Below, piece by piece: positions 50,273 through 58,023 of a DNA stretch of 64,000 bases. The position numbers and the translations under genes are program-made. The stretch lies in the NCBI RefSeq assembly GCF_009663395.1, contig NZ_QKNW01000003.1:1-64000 (forward strand), given 5' to 3'. Below the pieces are notes generated by a model. The model searched no databases. It saw only the letters and a list, made by a program, of their open reading frames with translations, and was not told where the DNA came from. How positions within the stretch are numbered: the first letter of the stretch is position 1; each line of letters starts with the position of its first letter. The stretch is from Halosegnis longus. GTDB lineage: Archaea; Halobacteriota; Halobacteria; Halobacteriales; Haloarculaceae.

Positions 50273-50373
50273 TGGCGGATGAGTCTGTCTGCCCCGAGTG
50301 TGGAAGTCGGAATTACCGACACCAGGGAGGCTGTAAGCTCTGCCCGGACTGTTTCTACAGTCCGTGTAAGTAG
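50272..50373 (+). CDS. 33-residue zinc tail resembling the NrdJ C-terminus
   Basis: ATG 50272 overlaps the previous stop. The protein is VCPECGSRNYRHQGGCKLCP plus DCFYSPCK in outline: CxxC, GGCxxC, CxxSxC. Class II reductases usually end in a domain of exactly this type (CP.CG...GC..C..CG.S.C). Because nrdJ here lacks it, this micro-gene may supply the tail in trans. Otherwise it is a stand-alone zinc ribbon. Confidence 0.6.
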   Translation: MADESVCPECGSRNYRHQGGCKLCPDCFYSPCK

Positions 50374-50420
50374 CACCGCTCGCTCACCGTTTTGTCGCAG
50401 TTGTATCGGTTACAAATAAT

Positions 50421-50445
50421 GGACCCGTGTCGTTGAGACGGGTCC
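50421..50445 (+). other. Perfect 8-bp hairpin before the membrane-protein pair
   Basis: GGACCCGT (50421-50428) pairs with ACGGGTCC (50438-50445). A TTTTGTCGCA motif lies upstream (50391-50399). Together they separate the nrdJ transcript from the small membrane genes. Confidence 0.5.
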
Positions 50446-50466
50446 TACACCCCACTCTAATCAACC

Positions 50467-50754
50467 GTGGCATCCACTATCAGCGCTGTCCTCCCGTTCC
50501 TTGTAGCGTCAGCGTTCGCGTTCGCACTCGGTGTCGGACTCGGGCTTCTCGTCGGTGCTCGATCACAGCCGAACCGGCTTCCGAGTGTGCGGATCATCAT
50601 GGCATTCGCCGTGACCGCGATCTGGGCCATGTCGGTTGGGTCTGATATAGTGATCGCGACGTACTCAACTGATGTCCTTGTTCACGGCATCATGGGTGCC
50701 GTTACAGGGTTCCTCTTCTCGGAAGAGGGGTTAACGGTCAACCTCGGCAATTGA
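50467..50754 (+). CDS. Small membrane protein, holin-like
   Basis: 95 residues from GTG 50467. Three hydrophobic segments: VLPFLVASAFAFALGVGLG, IIMAFAVTAIWAMSVGS and HGIMGAVTGFLFSEEG. Size and topology resemble phage holins. Archaeal cells have no murein, so a lysis role would be by pore formation only; other membrane roles are possible. A 43-residue one-TM protein follows 13 bases later. Confidence 0.6.
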   Translation: MASTISAVLPFLVASAFAFALGVGLGLLVGARSQPNRLPSVRIIMAFAVTAIWAMSVGSDIVIATYSTDVLVHGIMGAVTGFLFSEEGLTVNLGN

Positions 50755-50767
50755 ATAGTCAGCTTAT

Positions 50768-50899
50768 ATGTCCCACTCAAAGAGTCAGAAGCGTCCAGCA
50801 CGATTCGATCGTCGATATGTACTAACAATCATCCTTACCACGATGATATTCATATCATTGGGAACTGGGCTTCCGATTCTTCTGGGCAGCATCGTCTGA
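50768..50899 (+). CDS. 43-residue single-TM protein
   Basis: ATG 50768. Basic N-terminus (SKSQKRPARFDRR) followed by one TM helix (VLTIILTTMIFISLGTGLPI). The positive-inside rule puts the N-terminus in the cytoplasm. It could be the partner (antiholin-like) of the gene before it, or an unrelated small membrane protein. Confidence 0.52.
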   Translation: MSHSKSQKRPARFDRRYVLTIILTTMIFISLGTGLPILLGSIV

Positions 50900-50903
50900 T
50901 CGG

Positions 50904-51272
50904 TTAGGACACTGCTGCTCGCTGGATATATGATGGTGCGTCGCCTGAACACAGTGCCCGAACGACGTGTTCAGTCGACGAGATAGCAACATACGCTGCC
51001 GGCTCCGGGCACGATTCTTTGTCGCATTCCAGTGGTGCATATCGCTCGCCGACAACGATGTACCGCTGATCGCTAAACCAGCAGATCCCGACTGTGACAT
51101 CGAAGTCACAGTCTGGACACGTATACGGAAGCTCCTCTGTCACTGACTCCATCGGTGGCGCAGCTGTCGGGTCGAGCTCTGTGTGGCACTCAGGACACGT
51201 TGTGATTCCAGGCACGCCAGATTCGCTCGGGCCACGATAATCATACACCGTACATGGCCAGTCGTCACTCAC
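50904..51272 (-). CDS. Zinc-ribbon protein with extra Cys pairs
   Basis: 122 residues. TTCPECHTEL and YTCPDCDFDV are one ribbon; ECDKESCPEP and ALCSGDAPS may form a second site. WPCTVYDYRG at the N-terminus. Function unknown; converges on the membrane-protein pair. Four-base overlap with the gene upstream. Confidence 0.62.
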   Translation of the reverse strand: MSDDWPCTVYDYRGPSESGVPGITTCPECHTELDPTAAPPMESVTEELPYTCPDCDFDVTVGICWFSDQRYIVVGERYAPLECDKESCPEPAAYVAISSTEHVVRALCSGDAPSYIQRAAVS

Positions 51273-51712
51273 GGTTTGATCTTGAACGCCGTGAACACCG
51301 ACCGAGGAAGCCAGGCCTTCCCCGCTTCGTCGATGTAGTCATCGTCATCGCTGATGTCGAGCCGTTCGACAGTGTCATCAATCGATAGTTTGTCATGTCC
51401 GTACACATCGTTTTCGAAGATTGATATCTCTACGAACCACGCATCGCTGAAGAGCACTGCACCCTTGTCTGGATCGTCGTGCTCTACTGTCACGAATGCG
51501 AACGGTCGGCGCTTGTTGAACTCCTTCTGGGTGAACCAGCCCGGGATGTGAAGCAGCAACTGGCTCGACCCGTTGGTGTTTCGAACCCGCCATAGGTCCC
51601 ACAGATCGAACGTCTGGTCTTCGGTCAGTGGCGGGGCTGCATCGTCATCATCTGGAATTTCTGTGAGTGCATCATACAACTGTGCGTATGATGTCAGTTC
51701 TTGGAACTCCAT
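51269..51712 (-). CDS. Unrecognised protein
   Basis: 147 residues: FDLWDLWRVRNTNGSSQLLL, HIPGWFTQKEFNKRRPFAF, AVLFSDAWFVEISIFENDV. Aromatic-rich, acidic tail before a basic end. No family recognised. Possible promoter GTAATCCTTTGGGC upstream near 51738. Confidence 0.6.
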   Translation of the reverse strand: MEFQELTSYAQLYDALTEIPDDDDAAPPLTEDQTFDLWDLWRVRNTNGSSQLLLHIPGWFTQKEFNKRRPFAFVTVEHDDPDKGAVLFSDAWFVEISIFENDVYGHDKLSIDDTVERLDISDDDDYIDEAGKAWLPRSVFTAFKIKP

Positions 51713-51796
51713 AGCGACGATAGCCGTTTGACGTACGTAATCCTTTGGGCAACGAATTGTATCGGACTAACTAAACATTCGACAACAGAGTATGAG

Positions 51797-51802
51797 TTTA
51801 TA
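51797..51802 (+). promoter_or_regulatory. TATA box TTTATA for the 51865 gene
   Basis: GAGTTTATACCCG is a good haloarchaeal TATA context, 63 bases before the ATG; the expected transcription start is near 51825. The region 51713-51864 is AT-rich and divergent. Confidence 0.55.
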
Positions 51803-51864
51803 CCCGTTTACTTTCACACCGGAAGGCGTACTACTAAGTCCCCTACTACTGTACGAACTGGAGT

Positions 51865-52224
51865 ATGACCTCTGGGGGACGACCAATTCGGTGGAAGCTT
51901 GCATGTTGGATCGATGAGTTCAACGAGCATCGCTGGGTTCACGATGTGTCTATCGAAGTCGATGGGGAGTCGATGATCATGTGGGTTTCAGCGCCACATG
52001 AGCCGATGGAGTTGGTTCGCGACATCATCAACCATGATGAATTCGAGAACAATCTGTTCCAGATCTACTCGGACCGGGTGACAGAGCGACACGAGGACGT
52101 CGACTTACTCCCGGGCGATACAACAGTCGTGCTCGGGATCGAGCTTGATTCCCGGTTCTACGCTGCCGTCGGTGGCATCAATGGCTCGATCGATCCCGAG
52201 CTTACCACTGGCGTCGCTGATTAA
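51865..52224 (+). CDS. Unrecognised protein
   Basis: 119 residues: GRPIRWKLACWIDEFNEHRW, VHDVSIEVDGESMIMWVSA, PHEPMELVRDIINH, VVLGIELDSRFYAAVGG. Mixed alpha/beta, no motif recognised. Its stop overlaps that of thyX in TTAA, a convergent end without terminator. Confidence 0.62.
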   Translation: MTSGGRPIRWKLACWIDEFNEHRWVHDVSIEVDGESMIMWVSAPHEPMELVRDIINHDEFENNLFQIYSDRVTERHEDVDLLPGDTTVVLGIELDSRFYAAVGGINGSIDPELTTGVAD

Positions 52225-52868
52225 GGCGCGCGCAGCGAGTTGTTGTTGGTCTTTTCACGGTACACGCTGGTCGATTTGGGGGCCCACGATTCGAGCTCGT
52301 CCCACACTGCACGGGCAAACGTGACGGTCTCATCCTGTGCCTTCGCATTGTCGCGAAGATCGTCGAAGTGGAACAGTGACCGAAGGTTCGCAGAGAACGT
52401 CATGTTGACCTTCGTTCCCATCGGGAGCGCATAGCGGGCGTCCTCTGGCTCGACACCGTTCTCGATCATCCGTTGGTACGCCACTGCAGCATCTTCCTGC
52501 GTGAACTGCATGCGCGCCCGGTCTTCGTCAGTAACAGTCTCTGGGCGCTCGAACTCGACGGTCTCTGGCTCCGTGTAGCGGAGGCTCTGGACATCGAAGC
52601 TCATGTGTCGGTGTCGCGTCGCTTGTGCCATCACGACCCGACTGATGCCCTCAACGGCGAACACAGCTTGTGCGTGTTCGAACGGGCCGAAGTGGCCGGC
52701 CGACAGGAGCGATGCGAGGAACTCACGATGCTCCTTCGGTGTCCCGTCCATCGCATCGTCGAAGCTCATGTCGACGAGTGAGTCAGACATGTGGTCTCCA
52801 CGTGCGCAAAACGCGACAGCCTCATCTGGACGCTCGGTACTGTACTCGGTCTTCAGTTGCACATTCAT
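52221..52868 (-). CDS. thyX: Flavin-dependent thymidylate synthase ThyX
   Basis: 215 residues from ATG 52868, set by CGTCGC directly upstream. The family signature RHRHMSFDVQSLRYT is intact (RHRxxSxNxxSxRY with D for N), with GHFGPFEHAQAVFAVEG and the C-terminal NMTFSANLRSLFHF, plus KAQDETVTFA. ThyX methylates dUMP with FAD and methylene-tetrahydrofolate. It works with NrdJ and the kinase at 53642 to make dTTP. First of a leftward chain of small genes. Confidence 0.9.
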   Translation of the reverse strand: MNVQLKTEYSTERPDEAVAFCARGDHMSDSLVDMSFDDAMDGTPKEHREFLASLLSAGHFGPFEHAQAVFAVEGISRVVMAQATRHRHMSFDVQSLRYTEPETVEFERPETVTDEDRARMQFTQEDAAVAYQRMIENGVEPEDARYALPMGTKVNMTFSANLRSLFHFDDLRDNAKAQDETVTFARAVWDELESWAPKSTSVYREKTNNNSLRAP

Positions 52869-52891
52869 GCGACGATTGGTTGTCTGCTCCG

Positions 52892-53095
52892 TTACTCCGG
52901 CGAGACGTGGTACGAGACCGACTCGACGAGTAGGCGCACAGTCGTGCCACAGCACGTCGCCTTGGCGTAGATGGCTGGTGCATCGGGATACGACCAGTGA
53001 TACGGTGTCTGGCACTCTGGACACCGCTCATCGGTACACTTCGATGGGTCAGCACCACCGAGCACCTCTGTCCATTCTTCCTCGGTCTCAGTCAT
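52892..53095 (-). CDS. Cys-rich zinc protein upstream of thyX
   Basis: 67 residues from ATG 53095, overlapping the stop of its upstream neighbour. KCTDERCPECQTPYHWSYP and KATCCGTTVRLLV give five or six Cys for a zinc site. Function unknown. Confidence 0.6.
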   Translation of the reverse strand: MTETEEEWTEVLGGADPSKCTDERCPECQTPYHWSYPDAPAIYAKATCCGTTVRLLVESVSYHVSPE

Positions 53096-53345
53096 CACCG
53101 ACCACCATCCGATACGAGTCGCCGGTGGATGGCTCGACCGACACCAACCCGGTCGGGTGTGTGTCTTCACGAACGATCGACACTCCGACCGTGCCACCGT
53201 CTGTGGTGATGGTCCGGTCAGTCGGAGTGTCCATCGCCTCGCTCAGTGCGTCGAGCTGTGTTGGAGTCGCGCGGACAGTAACGTCGTCTGCCCCACGCTC
53301 CACACACTCGTCGATGATCGCGTCCAGGTCCGTTGGCTGTAGCAT
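53088..53345 (-). CDS. Unrecognised small protein
   Basis: 85 residues; ATG 53345 follows GTGTCGCA (one-base variant of the motif). Alpha/beta: LDAIIDECVERGADDVTV, PTQLDALSEAMDTPTD, VGVSIVREDTHPTGLVSV. No family recognised. Confidence 0.58.
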   Translation of the reverse strand: MLQPTDLDAIIDECVERGADDVTVRATPTQLDALSEAMDTPTDRTITTDGGTVGVSIVREDTHPTGLVSVEPSTGDSYRMVVGDD

Positions 53346-53363
53346 TGCGACACTGCCCGCCGG

Positions 53364-53645
53364 CTAGTTCTCGGTGACGTACGCGTCTCCATCGCTGACG
53401 GTGGCCGTGCGGGCCTCGGCCTCAACGGAAACGGTTCCGGTTTCGACTGCTGTATCGGTGACAACATCGTACGACAACACGGTTGTCTCATCTCCAGGGG
53501 TCGGGCTCGTTTCGACTGTGGTGACATCGAGCACATCCTGTGGAGTCGTCGACCCGTCGTCAACACCGAGGACAACACGATCTGGCTCCATGTCGTGTAG
53601 AGCGAGCTCGTGGATCCCGGTGAAGATGTCGTCGATGTCGATCAT
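53364..53645 (-). CDS. Unrecognised acidic beta-rich protein
   Basis: 93 residues: ELALHDMEPDRVVLGVDDG, VLDVTTVETSPTPGDETTV, GTVSVEAEARTATVSDGD. Strand-rich and free of Cys. Overlaps the kinase stop by four bases. Confidence 0.56.
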   Translation of the reverse strand: MIDIDDIFTGIHELALHDMEPDRVVLGVDDGSTTPQDVLDVTTVETSPTPGDETTVLSYDVVTDTAVETGTVSVEAEARTATVSDGDAYVTEN

Positions 53646-54286
53646 ACCGACCCTCGTGGCTGGCTAATCGCTTCTTCGCCGACCAGTGCTGTCCCCAGTC
53701 CATACAGCTCCTCCGAGAGTGTCGAAACCTGCTTCTCGTCCGGATTGTAGATGTTCACGTCGTGGTTGGGGTACGGCTTCTCACGTGATTCACGCTCGAT
53801 GATCTCGTCTGCAGTCTCACGAAGTTCTGCTGTTGACGATGCTAGCCCCTGGAGTTCTGCATCGATATGGCGATCGATCCGTTGGAACTGTGGCGCCTCA
53901 ACACGTGCTACGAGAACCCGAGCGTCGGAAAATGCTGTCTCGACCCAGTTGACCTCCGCGTCGTTGCGCACACCGCCGAGGACGACGAGTGGGGACTCTA
54001 CACGTTCAAGCTGCTGGGAGACACGAGACGTTGGGTACGACTCGCCGAAGAGCTCACGCTGGTGCTGGACGAAGTCCCACAGCTCGTCACTATCGGTCGC
54101 ATCGAACGAGTCACTGTCGCGAGCGTCCGACCGGATGATGTCGCTCGTCTCGATCACCGGGACACCCATCGATTCGAATTGCCCCTGCACAACGCTCTTT
54201 CCGGCAGCTGGTGGGCCGGTCAGAATCAGGATCGCCTGCACGGACTCACTACTCCGTCCGTCAGGGACCCGCGTCGGATGTTGCAT
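53642..54286 (-). CDS. P-loop nucleotide kinase
   Basis: 214 residues. AILILTGPPAAGKSVVQGQF is a Walker A motif followed by MGVPVIETSDIIR, and later RVLVARVEAPQFQRIDRH, with a basic EIIERESREKPYPNHDVNI lid-like region. It fits (deoxy)nucleoside monophosphate kinases near ThyX, or dephospho-CoA-kinase-like enzymes. A viral dNMP kinase would feed the dNTP pool. Substrate not determinable here. Confidence 0.72.
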   Translation of the reverse strand: MQHPTRVPDGRSSESVQAILILTGPPAAGKSVVQGQFESMGVPVIETSDIIRSDARDSDSFDATDSDELWDFVQHQRELFGESYPTSRVSQQLERVESPLVVLGGVRNDAEVNWVETAFSDARVLVARVEAPQFQRIDRHIDAELQGLASSTAELRETADEIIERESREKPYPNHDVNIYNPDEKQVSTLSEELYGLGTALVGEEAISQPRGSV

Positions 54287-54345
54287 ACCTCCCGTACAAG
54301 CCGTTTCAACAAAAGGCTGTTGTCCCGGTGACCAATACGCGCTAC

Positions 54346-55116
54346 TTACTGCAGTCCTGCTTCTTCCTTTCCGCTATTCCACGAGCCAAATCGACGCTGA
54401 ACCGCTTCAGGGCTCGCAAAATCGTCATCGCTCGCGAACAGCGATGCCGTGCATTTCCCGTGGCGTTCTTGACAGTCACGGAGTTGTTGGAGCAACTCTT
54501 CGCCCGAGTAGATCCGGTTCCCAGGTTGTGTATAATCCAACCCGGCACGATCTTTGGCCTCACTCCACGAGCCAAACCGCTTTCGGACAACGCCCGATGA
54601 CGGGAGCTCGTCATCGTCATCGAAGACACGCTGGGTGCATTTGCCGTGCTTCTGCTTGCACAGCACCATCGCAGCCAGTAAGGATTCGTCACTGAACTGT
54701 TGCTCCTTGCCCGCGTTATTCTTCCGCTCATCAAGACTCTCCAAGCCCGCAGCTTGCTTTGCCTCACTCCAGGAGTCGAACCGGTCGATCACGACCGACG
54801 GTGAGACGAGATCATCTTGCTGCTGTAGCAACTGCGTGGTACACTTGCCGTACTCATACTCCAGTTGGCGAAGTTGGGCGAGGATCTCTTCGTCCGTGTA
54901 CTGCTTACTTCGGCCGGTGTCAGAAGACAGATCTTCATCGATTCCAGCCTGACTCTTTGCTTCTGACCAAGAGCCAAATCGGCGAGCTATTCCGCTTGCC
55001 GAGCTGAAATCGTCGTCTTCATTGAACAGACGAGCGGGACACTTCCCATACCGCTCGTAGCATGTCCGAATCTGCTCGAGCAATTCCTCGTCTGAATACC
55101 GGTTCTGTTGCGACAT
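54346..55116 (-). CDS. Four-copy homing-endonuclease-associated (HNR) repeat protein
   Basis: 256 residues from ATG 55116. Four ~60-residue repeats, each Y(S/T)(D/G)EE(L/I)L.Q(L/I)R..., GKC....F, and RFGSWSEAK..AGL: FGSWSEAKSQAGI, FDSWSEAKQAAGL, FGSWSEAKDRAGL, FGSWNSGKEEAGL. This is the DNA-binding repeat found beside homing endonucleases, but no nuclease domain is present. It may be a sequence-specific regulator or remnant. The upstream region is AT-rich and carries strong TATA-like sites. Confidence 0.8.
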   Translation of the reverse strand: MSQQNRYSDEELLEQIRTCYERYGKCPARLFNEDDDFSSASGIARRFGSWSEAKSQAGIDEDLSSDTGRSKQYTDEEILAQLRQLEYEYGKCTTQLLQQQDDLVSPSVVIDRFDSWSEAKQAAGLESLDERKNNAGKEQQFSDESLLAAMVLCKQKHGKCTQRVFDDDDELPSSGVVRKRFGSWSEAKDRAGLDYTQPGNRIYSGEELLQQLRDCQERHGKCTASLFASDDDFASPEAVQRRFGSWNSGKEEAGLQ

Positions 55117-55316
55117 ACGACTACATACTGGCTTACACCATATAATTCTTGGGGGAAACAACAGTAGTGTATTTAAAATACGCACCAATTCGGTAACAGA
55201 TTCTTCCGCATCGTCAATCAACGATTTGGCAGTCTATGGAACACTCACACCGATAGACAGGTGTTTTGCACGACTATTGTGCTACCCGGAAACGTGGAAG
55301 CGGGGGTCCCCGGTTT
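55117..55316 (-). promoter_or_regulatory. AT-rich promoter region of the HNR-repeat gene
   Basis: TATAATTCTTGGGGGAAAC (55141-55159) resembles the leftward box, and GTATT-TAA-AATAC (55171-55183) is a palindromic TATA. GGGG/CCCC with TTTTT follows near 55299-55320, at the end of the ATPase gene. Confidence 0.5.
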
Positions 55317-57104
55317 TTACGCTGTGTCAGGGATCGTGACACTGAGTTCTGCATCGACAGGCGTTCCCGATGCATCCGTCTCATGGATCGTTGCGAAGTC
55401 GATACAGCCTTTCGAAATCAGATCTTCGAAGGCGCGTCGGAGCTCACGCTTCGCGTTCGACTTCGAGGAGACCCACTTGTCGTCGTGATTCGGCTGGTCC
55501 CACAGCTCGTTGTCTGCATCGAGTAGCGTTCCAGTCACATCGCCGACAACCGGTGCAGGGTTGTCCAGAGAGGTCATGCCGAGGAGTGCCTCGATCGGAA
55601 CATCACTCAGGTCCTCGATCCGCTCTCCGTCAGCTGTATCCGCGACACGCTCGCCGACGACACGTTCGACTGGCCCAAGCTCGACAGCTGGCTCCTCGTC
55701 GACGCCAGCACCGAAGTCGGAGAGGCCACCGGATTCATCGCTATCTGCATGGCTCGATCCGGCCTCGATATTGGCCTTCTTGAGAAGATCGTCAGCGTGT
55801 GTCTGGAGTCGGTCGCGCTGATCGTCGAAGAAGTCCAGGAACGAGTCGCCCGTCATCGGGTCGATCGTTCCCTCGAAGGCGGACTGGTATCGGGCCACGT
55901 TCGCCAGCCCGAGATCATCCCAGCCCAGGAACTCGTACACGGTCTCGTCTTTCCCCTCATGCACATCGACGATGTAGTTCTCTTTCAGGTCGCCGATGAG
56001 GTTCGTGAGCTCGGATTCCTTGACAGTCGGCGCATCGGACTCCTCGAGGAACTCGAGGATCGGCTTGACTCCCTGCACCTCGTTCATGTCGCCCGATTTC
56101 GCACGGATGGACTCTGCGAGGGCGCGTTTCTTGTCGTCGATCTCGTGTGTGGTGGCAAGCAGTGCCTCACGACACCGAAGGAGGTTCGCCACGTCCTGGG
56201 GCTCGGCAACCAGATACTCCTCACCATCGACCACCATCGTCTCACGGTTCTGGTAGTTCATCAGCGTGAACCCACGGATCGTGTTCGCCACCATCTGGTA
56301 GATCCGGTTGGCCTCACTCCGGCCGTGGGCGAAGATCGGCTTCACGACTTCCCAGCAGTCCCAGTTGAACTGCGCGGAGCCATCAGGGATGGCAACACGC
56401 TTCGGTGCGTTCGCTTTGATCGACGCGAAGTGTTCCTTGAGACGCTGCTCTCCGGCCTCGAACGGGTAGCCGTACTCGTAGCTATCTTCACCGAGCTTGA
56501 TGTGTGAGTGATCGAACGCCATCGCGCCCACTGCTCGGTTCTTCGACTCCGACTCATGGATCGGGATTTTCAGGAGCCGGTCCCACATCTCCATGTCGGC
56601 GTCGTGTTGGGCATACAGGAAGCCGTAGACCTTCGCGTCGCGGTTGATCTCCTTCGTCGAGAAGCCCTCTTGTGCGCTGCCCTGCGTGACCTTGTACGAC
56701 ATCTCACCGTCGCCACCGTGGACGGATTTGAGGAACTCGATCAGCTCTTCGGGCGGTTTCTGCAGCTCGTCGAGCATGGCGAGGTCGGCCTCGTCCCACT
56801 CCTCGTCGTAGATCATCGACTTGGCCGATCCAGAGGTCGTCGCGTAGATATCCAGGTAGTGGAGTAGCTCCTTCGCCTCCTCGTACGTGTGCGTCTTCCC
56901 GGAGCCAGCCGTCCCGATTACGACAAACGAGAGGTAGCTCTTCGGATTCTCCAGCAGCCCCGTCGCGAGGGCAGCCATGATCAGTAGGAATTGCTGCTCG
57001 TTTCGGATCGTCCCAGAGCGAACGTAGTTGACGAGATCAACTGCGATATTATCATGGAGTTGATACTCCTCATCCCACGTTTCCTGGGGTGCGGTTACAC
57101 TCAT
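55317..57104 (-). CDS. P-loop ATPase, probable replication helicase
   Basis: 595 residues; ATG 57104 abuts CGTCGC. FVVIGTAGSGKTHTYEEA is Walker A (~residues 60-78), DEADLAMLDELQKPPEEL contains Walker B, and a Ser/Lys-rich sensor-like region follows. Later parts have KRVAIPDGSAQFNWDCW and a C-terminal winged-helix-like region after a linker. In HF-type viruses a protein of this size near Orc1/Cdc6 and PolB acts in replication, perhaps as the loaded helicase. Exact helicase family (MCM-like or D5-like) is unclear from sequence. Confidence 0.68.
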   Translation of the reverse strand: MSVTAPQETWDEEYQLHDNIAVDLVNYVRSGTIRNEQQFLLIMAALATGLLENPKSYLSFVVIGTAGSGKTHTYEEAKELLHYLDIYATTSGSAKSMIYDEEWDEADLAMLDELQKPPEELIEFLKSVHGGDGEMSYKVTQGSAQEGFSTKEINRDAKVYGFLYAQHDADMEMWDRLLKIPIHESESKNRAVGAMAFDHSHIKLGEDSYEYGYPFEAGEQRLKEHFASIKANAPKRVAIPDGSAQFNWDCWEVVKPIFAHGRSEANRIYQMVANTIRGFTLMNYQNRETMVVDGEEYLVAEPQDVANLLRCREALLATTHEIDDKKRALAESIRAKSGDMNEVQGVKPILEFLEESDAPTVKESELTNLIGDLKENYIVDVHEGKDETVYEFLGWDDLGLANVARYQSAFEGTIDPMTGDSFLDFFDDQRDRLQTHADDLLKKANIEAGSSHADSDESGGLSDFGAGVDEEPAVELGPVERVVGERVADTADGERIEDLSDVPIEALLGMTSLDNPAPVVGDVTGTLLDADNELWDQPNHDDKWVSSKSNAKRELRRAFEDLISKGCIDFATIHETDASGTPVDAELSVTIPDTA

Positions 57105-57111
57105 GCGACGT

Positions 57112-57131
57112 GGCCCACGGCAGTGTGGGCC
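57112..57131. other. Perfect 7-bp hairpin before the ATPase start
   Basis: GGCCCAC (57112-57118) and GTGGGCC (57125-57131) with a six-base loop. It lies between the upstream stop and the CGTCGC-ATG of the ATPase gene, as similar stems do before other motif-bearing starts. Confidence 0.5.
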
Positions 57132-57144
57132 GAGTGGTGGTCAG

Positions 57145-58023
57145 CTAGTCAGCTGACGTTGGCGTCAATGGCTCCCCTCGCGGGCTCTCACCGGACGGGT
57201 CAGTATCTGACGCAACGGTAAGTGGATTCCAGCTGATCTCCGAGTCGCCGATAAGGAGACTCACGATCTCATTCCAGCGGGCCGGGCTGGTATTCAGGTC
57301 GCGAACGTGACACCCCATGTTGTCACAGCGGAGTGGGCCACCGAGCTCGCGACCGGACGATGGGTCGTAGAGCCGGTCGCCCTCTTCGAAGTAATCGGTG
57401 AACTCACAGGGGAACACCGTTCCGCGGAACTCGACTTCCAGCGGAAACGCGGTGTCTGCAAAGTCGAGTAGTCGCTCACGGAACTCGTCGTCGGTTTCGA
57501 CATCGCTCCACTCGGTTGCATCGGCCCATGGCTCCAGGTCGATGTCCTCCTCGATGCGGAGCATGGACAGGATGACCGGTGCGCCAGCATCGAGTTTCTG
57601 GTAGATCGTATCGCGGATGGCGAGCCACGAGTTATACGGCTTCGTCTTCTTGAGATCGAAGTCCACGCCGAGTTCACACTCGTTGCCGTAATCGTCGATC
57701 AGGTGTTGGAGGTCACCGTCGTCGGTCGTCGTGTAGTCGCCGTAGATTCGGTAGTCGACGGTACTGTCGACACCGAAGTCACGCTGGAGGAGGTCGACGA
57801 AGGCCCGTTCTGCCATCTTGCCCTCGATGCGTGCATTGACGAATCTAGTGAAGCCATCATCGCCATTGCGCTGATCGAGGCGGGCCTTCGGCGTCGAGTC
57901 GTCCCACCACAACTCCATCCCGTGACGGAGTGCTTCGGGAAGGACCGTCTGGTCCAACTCGATAACTGGCCGGTAGTCTGTTGTTGGGTCATACGTCGTT
58001 CGAGGCTTGCCGTGTGTTGACAT
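57145..58023 (-). CDS. Possible PD-(D/E)XK-type nuclease
   Basis: 292 residues. Helix GKMAERAFVDLLQRDFGV with Glu, then NECELGVDFDLKKTKPYNSW with D...DxK, spaced like a restriction-endonuclease-fold core. A later segment has CDNMGCHVRDLN with two Cys. Could process branched or circular intermediates next to the helicase. Catalytic assignment is tentative. Overlaps the upstream gene by 35 bases. Confidence 0.55.
   Translation of the reverse strand: MSTHGKPRTTYDPTTDYRPVIELDQTVLPEALRHGMELWWDDSTPKARLDQRNGDDGFTRFVNARIEGKMAERAFVDLLQRDFGVDSTVDYRIYGDYTTTDDGDLQHLIDDYGNECELGVDFDLKKTKPYNSWLAIRDTIYQKLDAGAPVILSMLRIEEDIDLEPWADATEWSDVETDDEFRERLLDFADTAFPLEVEFRGTVFPCEFTDYFEEGDRLYDPSSGRELGGPLRCDNMGCHVRDLNTSPARWNEIVSLLIGDSEISWNPLTVASDTDPSGESPRGEPLTPTSAD

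Noticed and set aside
55299-55320. GGGG/CCCC hairpin with TTTTT as a rightward terminator
   Set aside because: There is no rightward gene upstream of it; the leftward ATPase transcript would not have the T-run after the stem.
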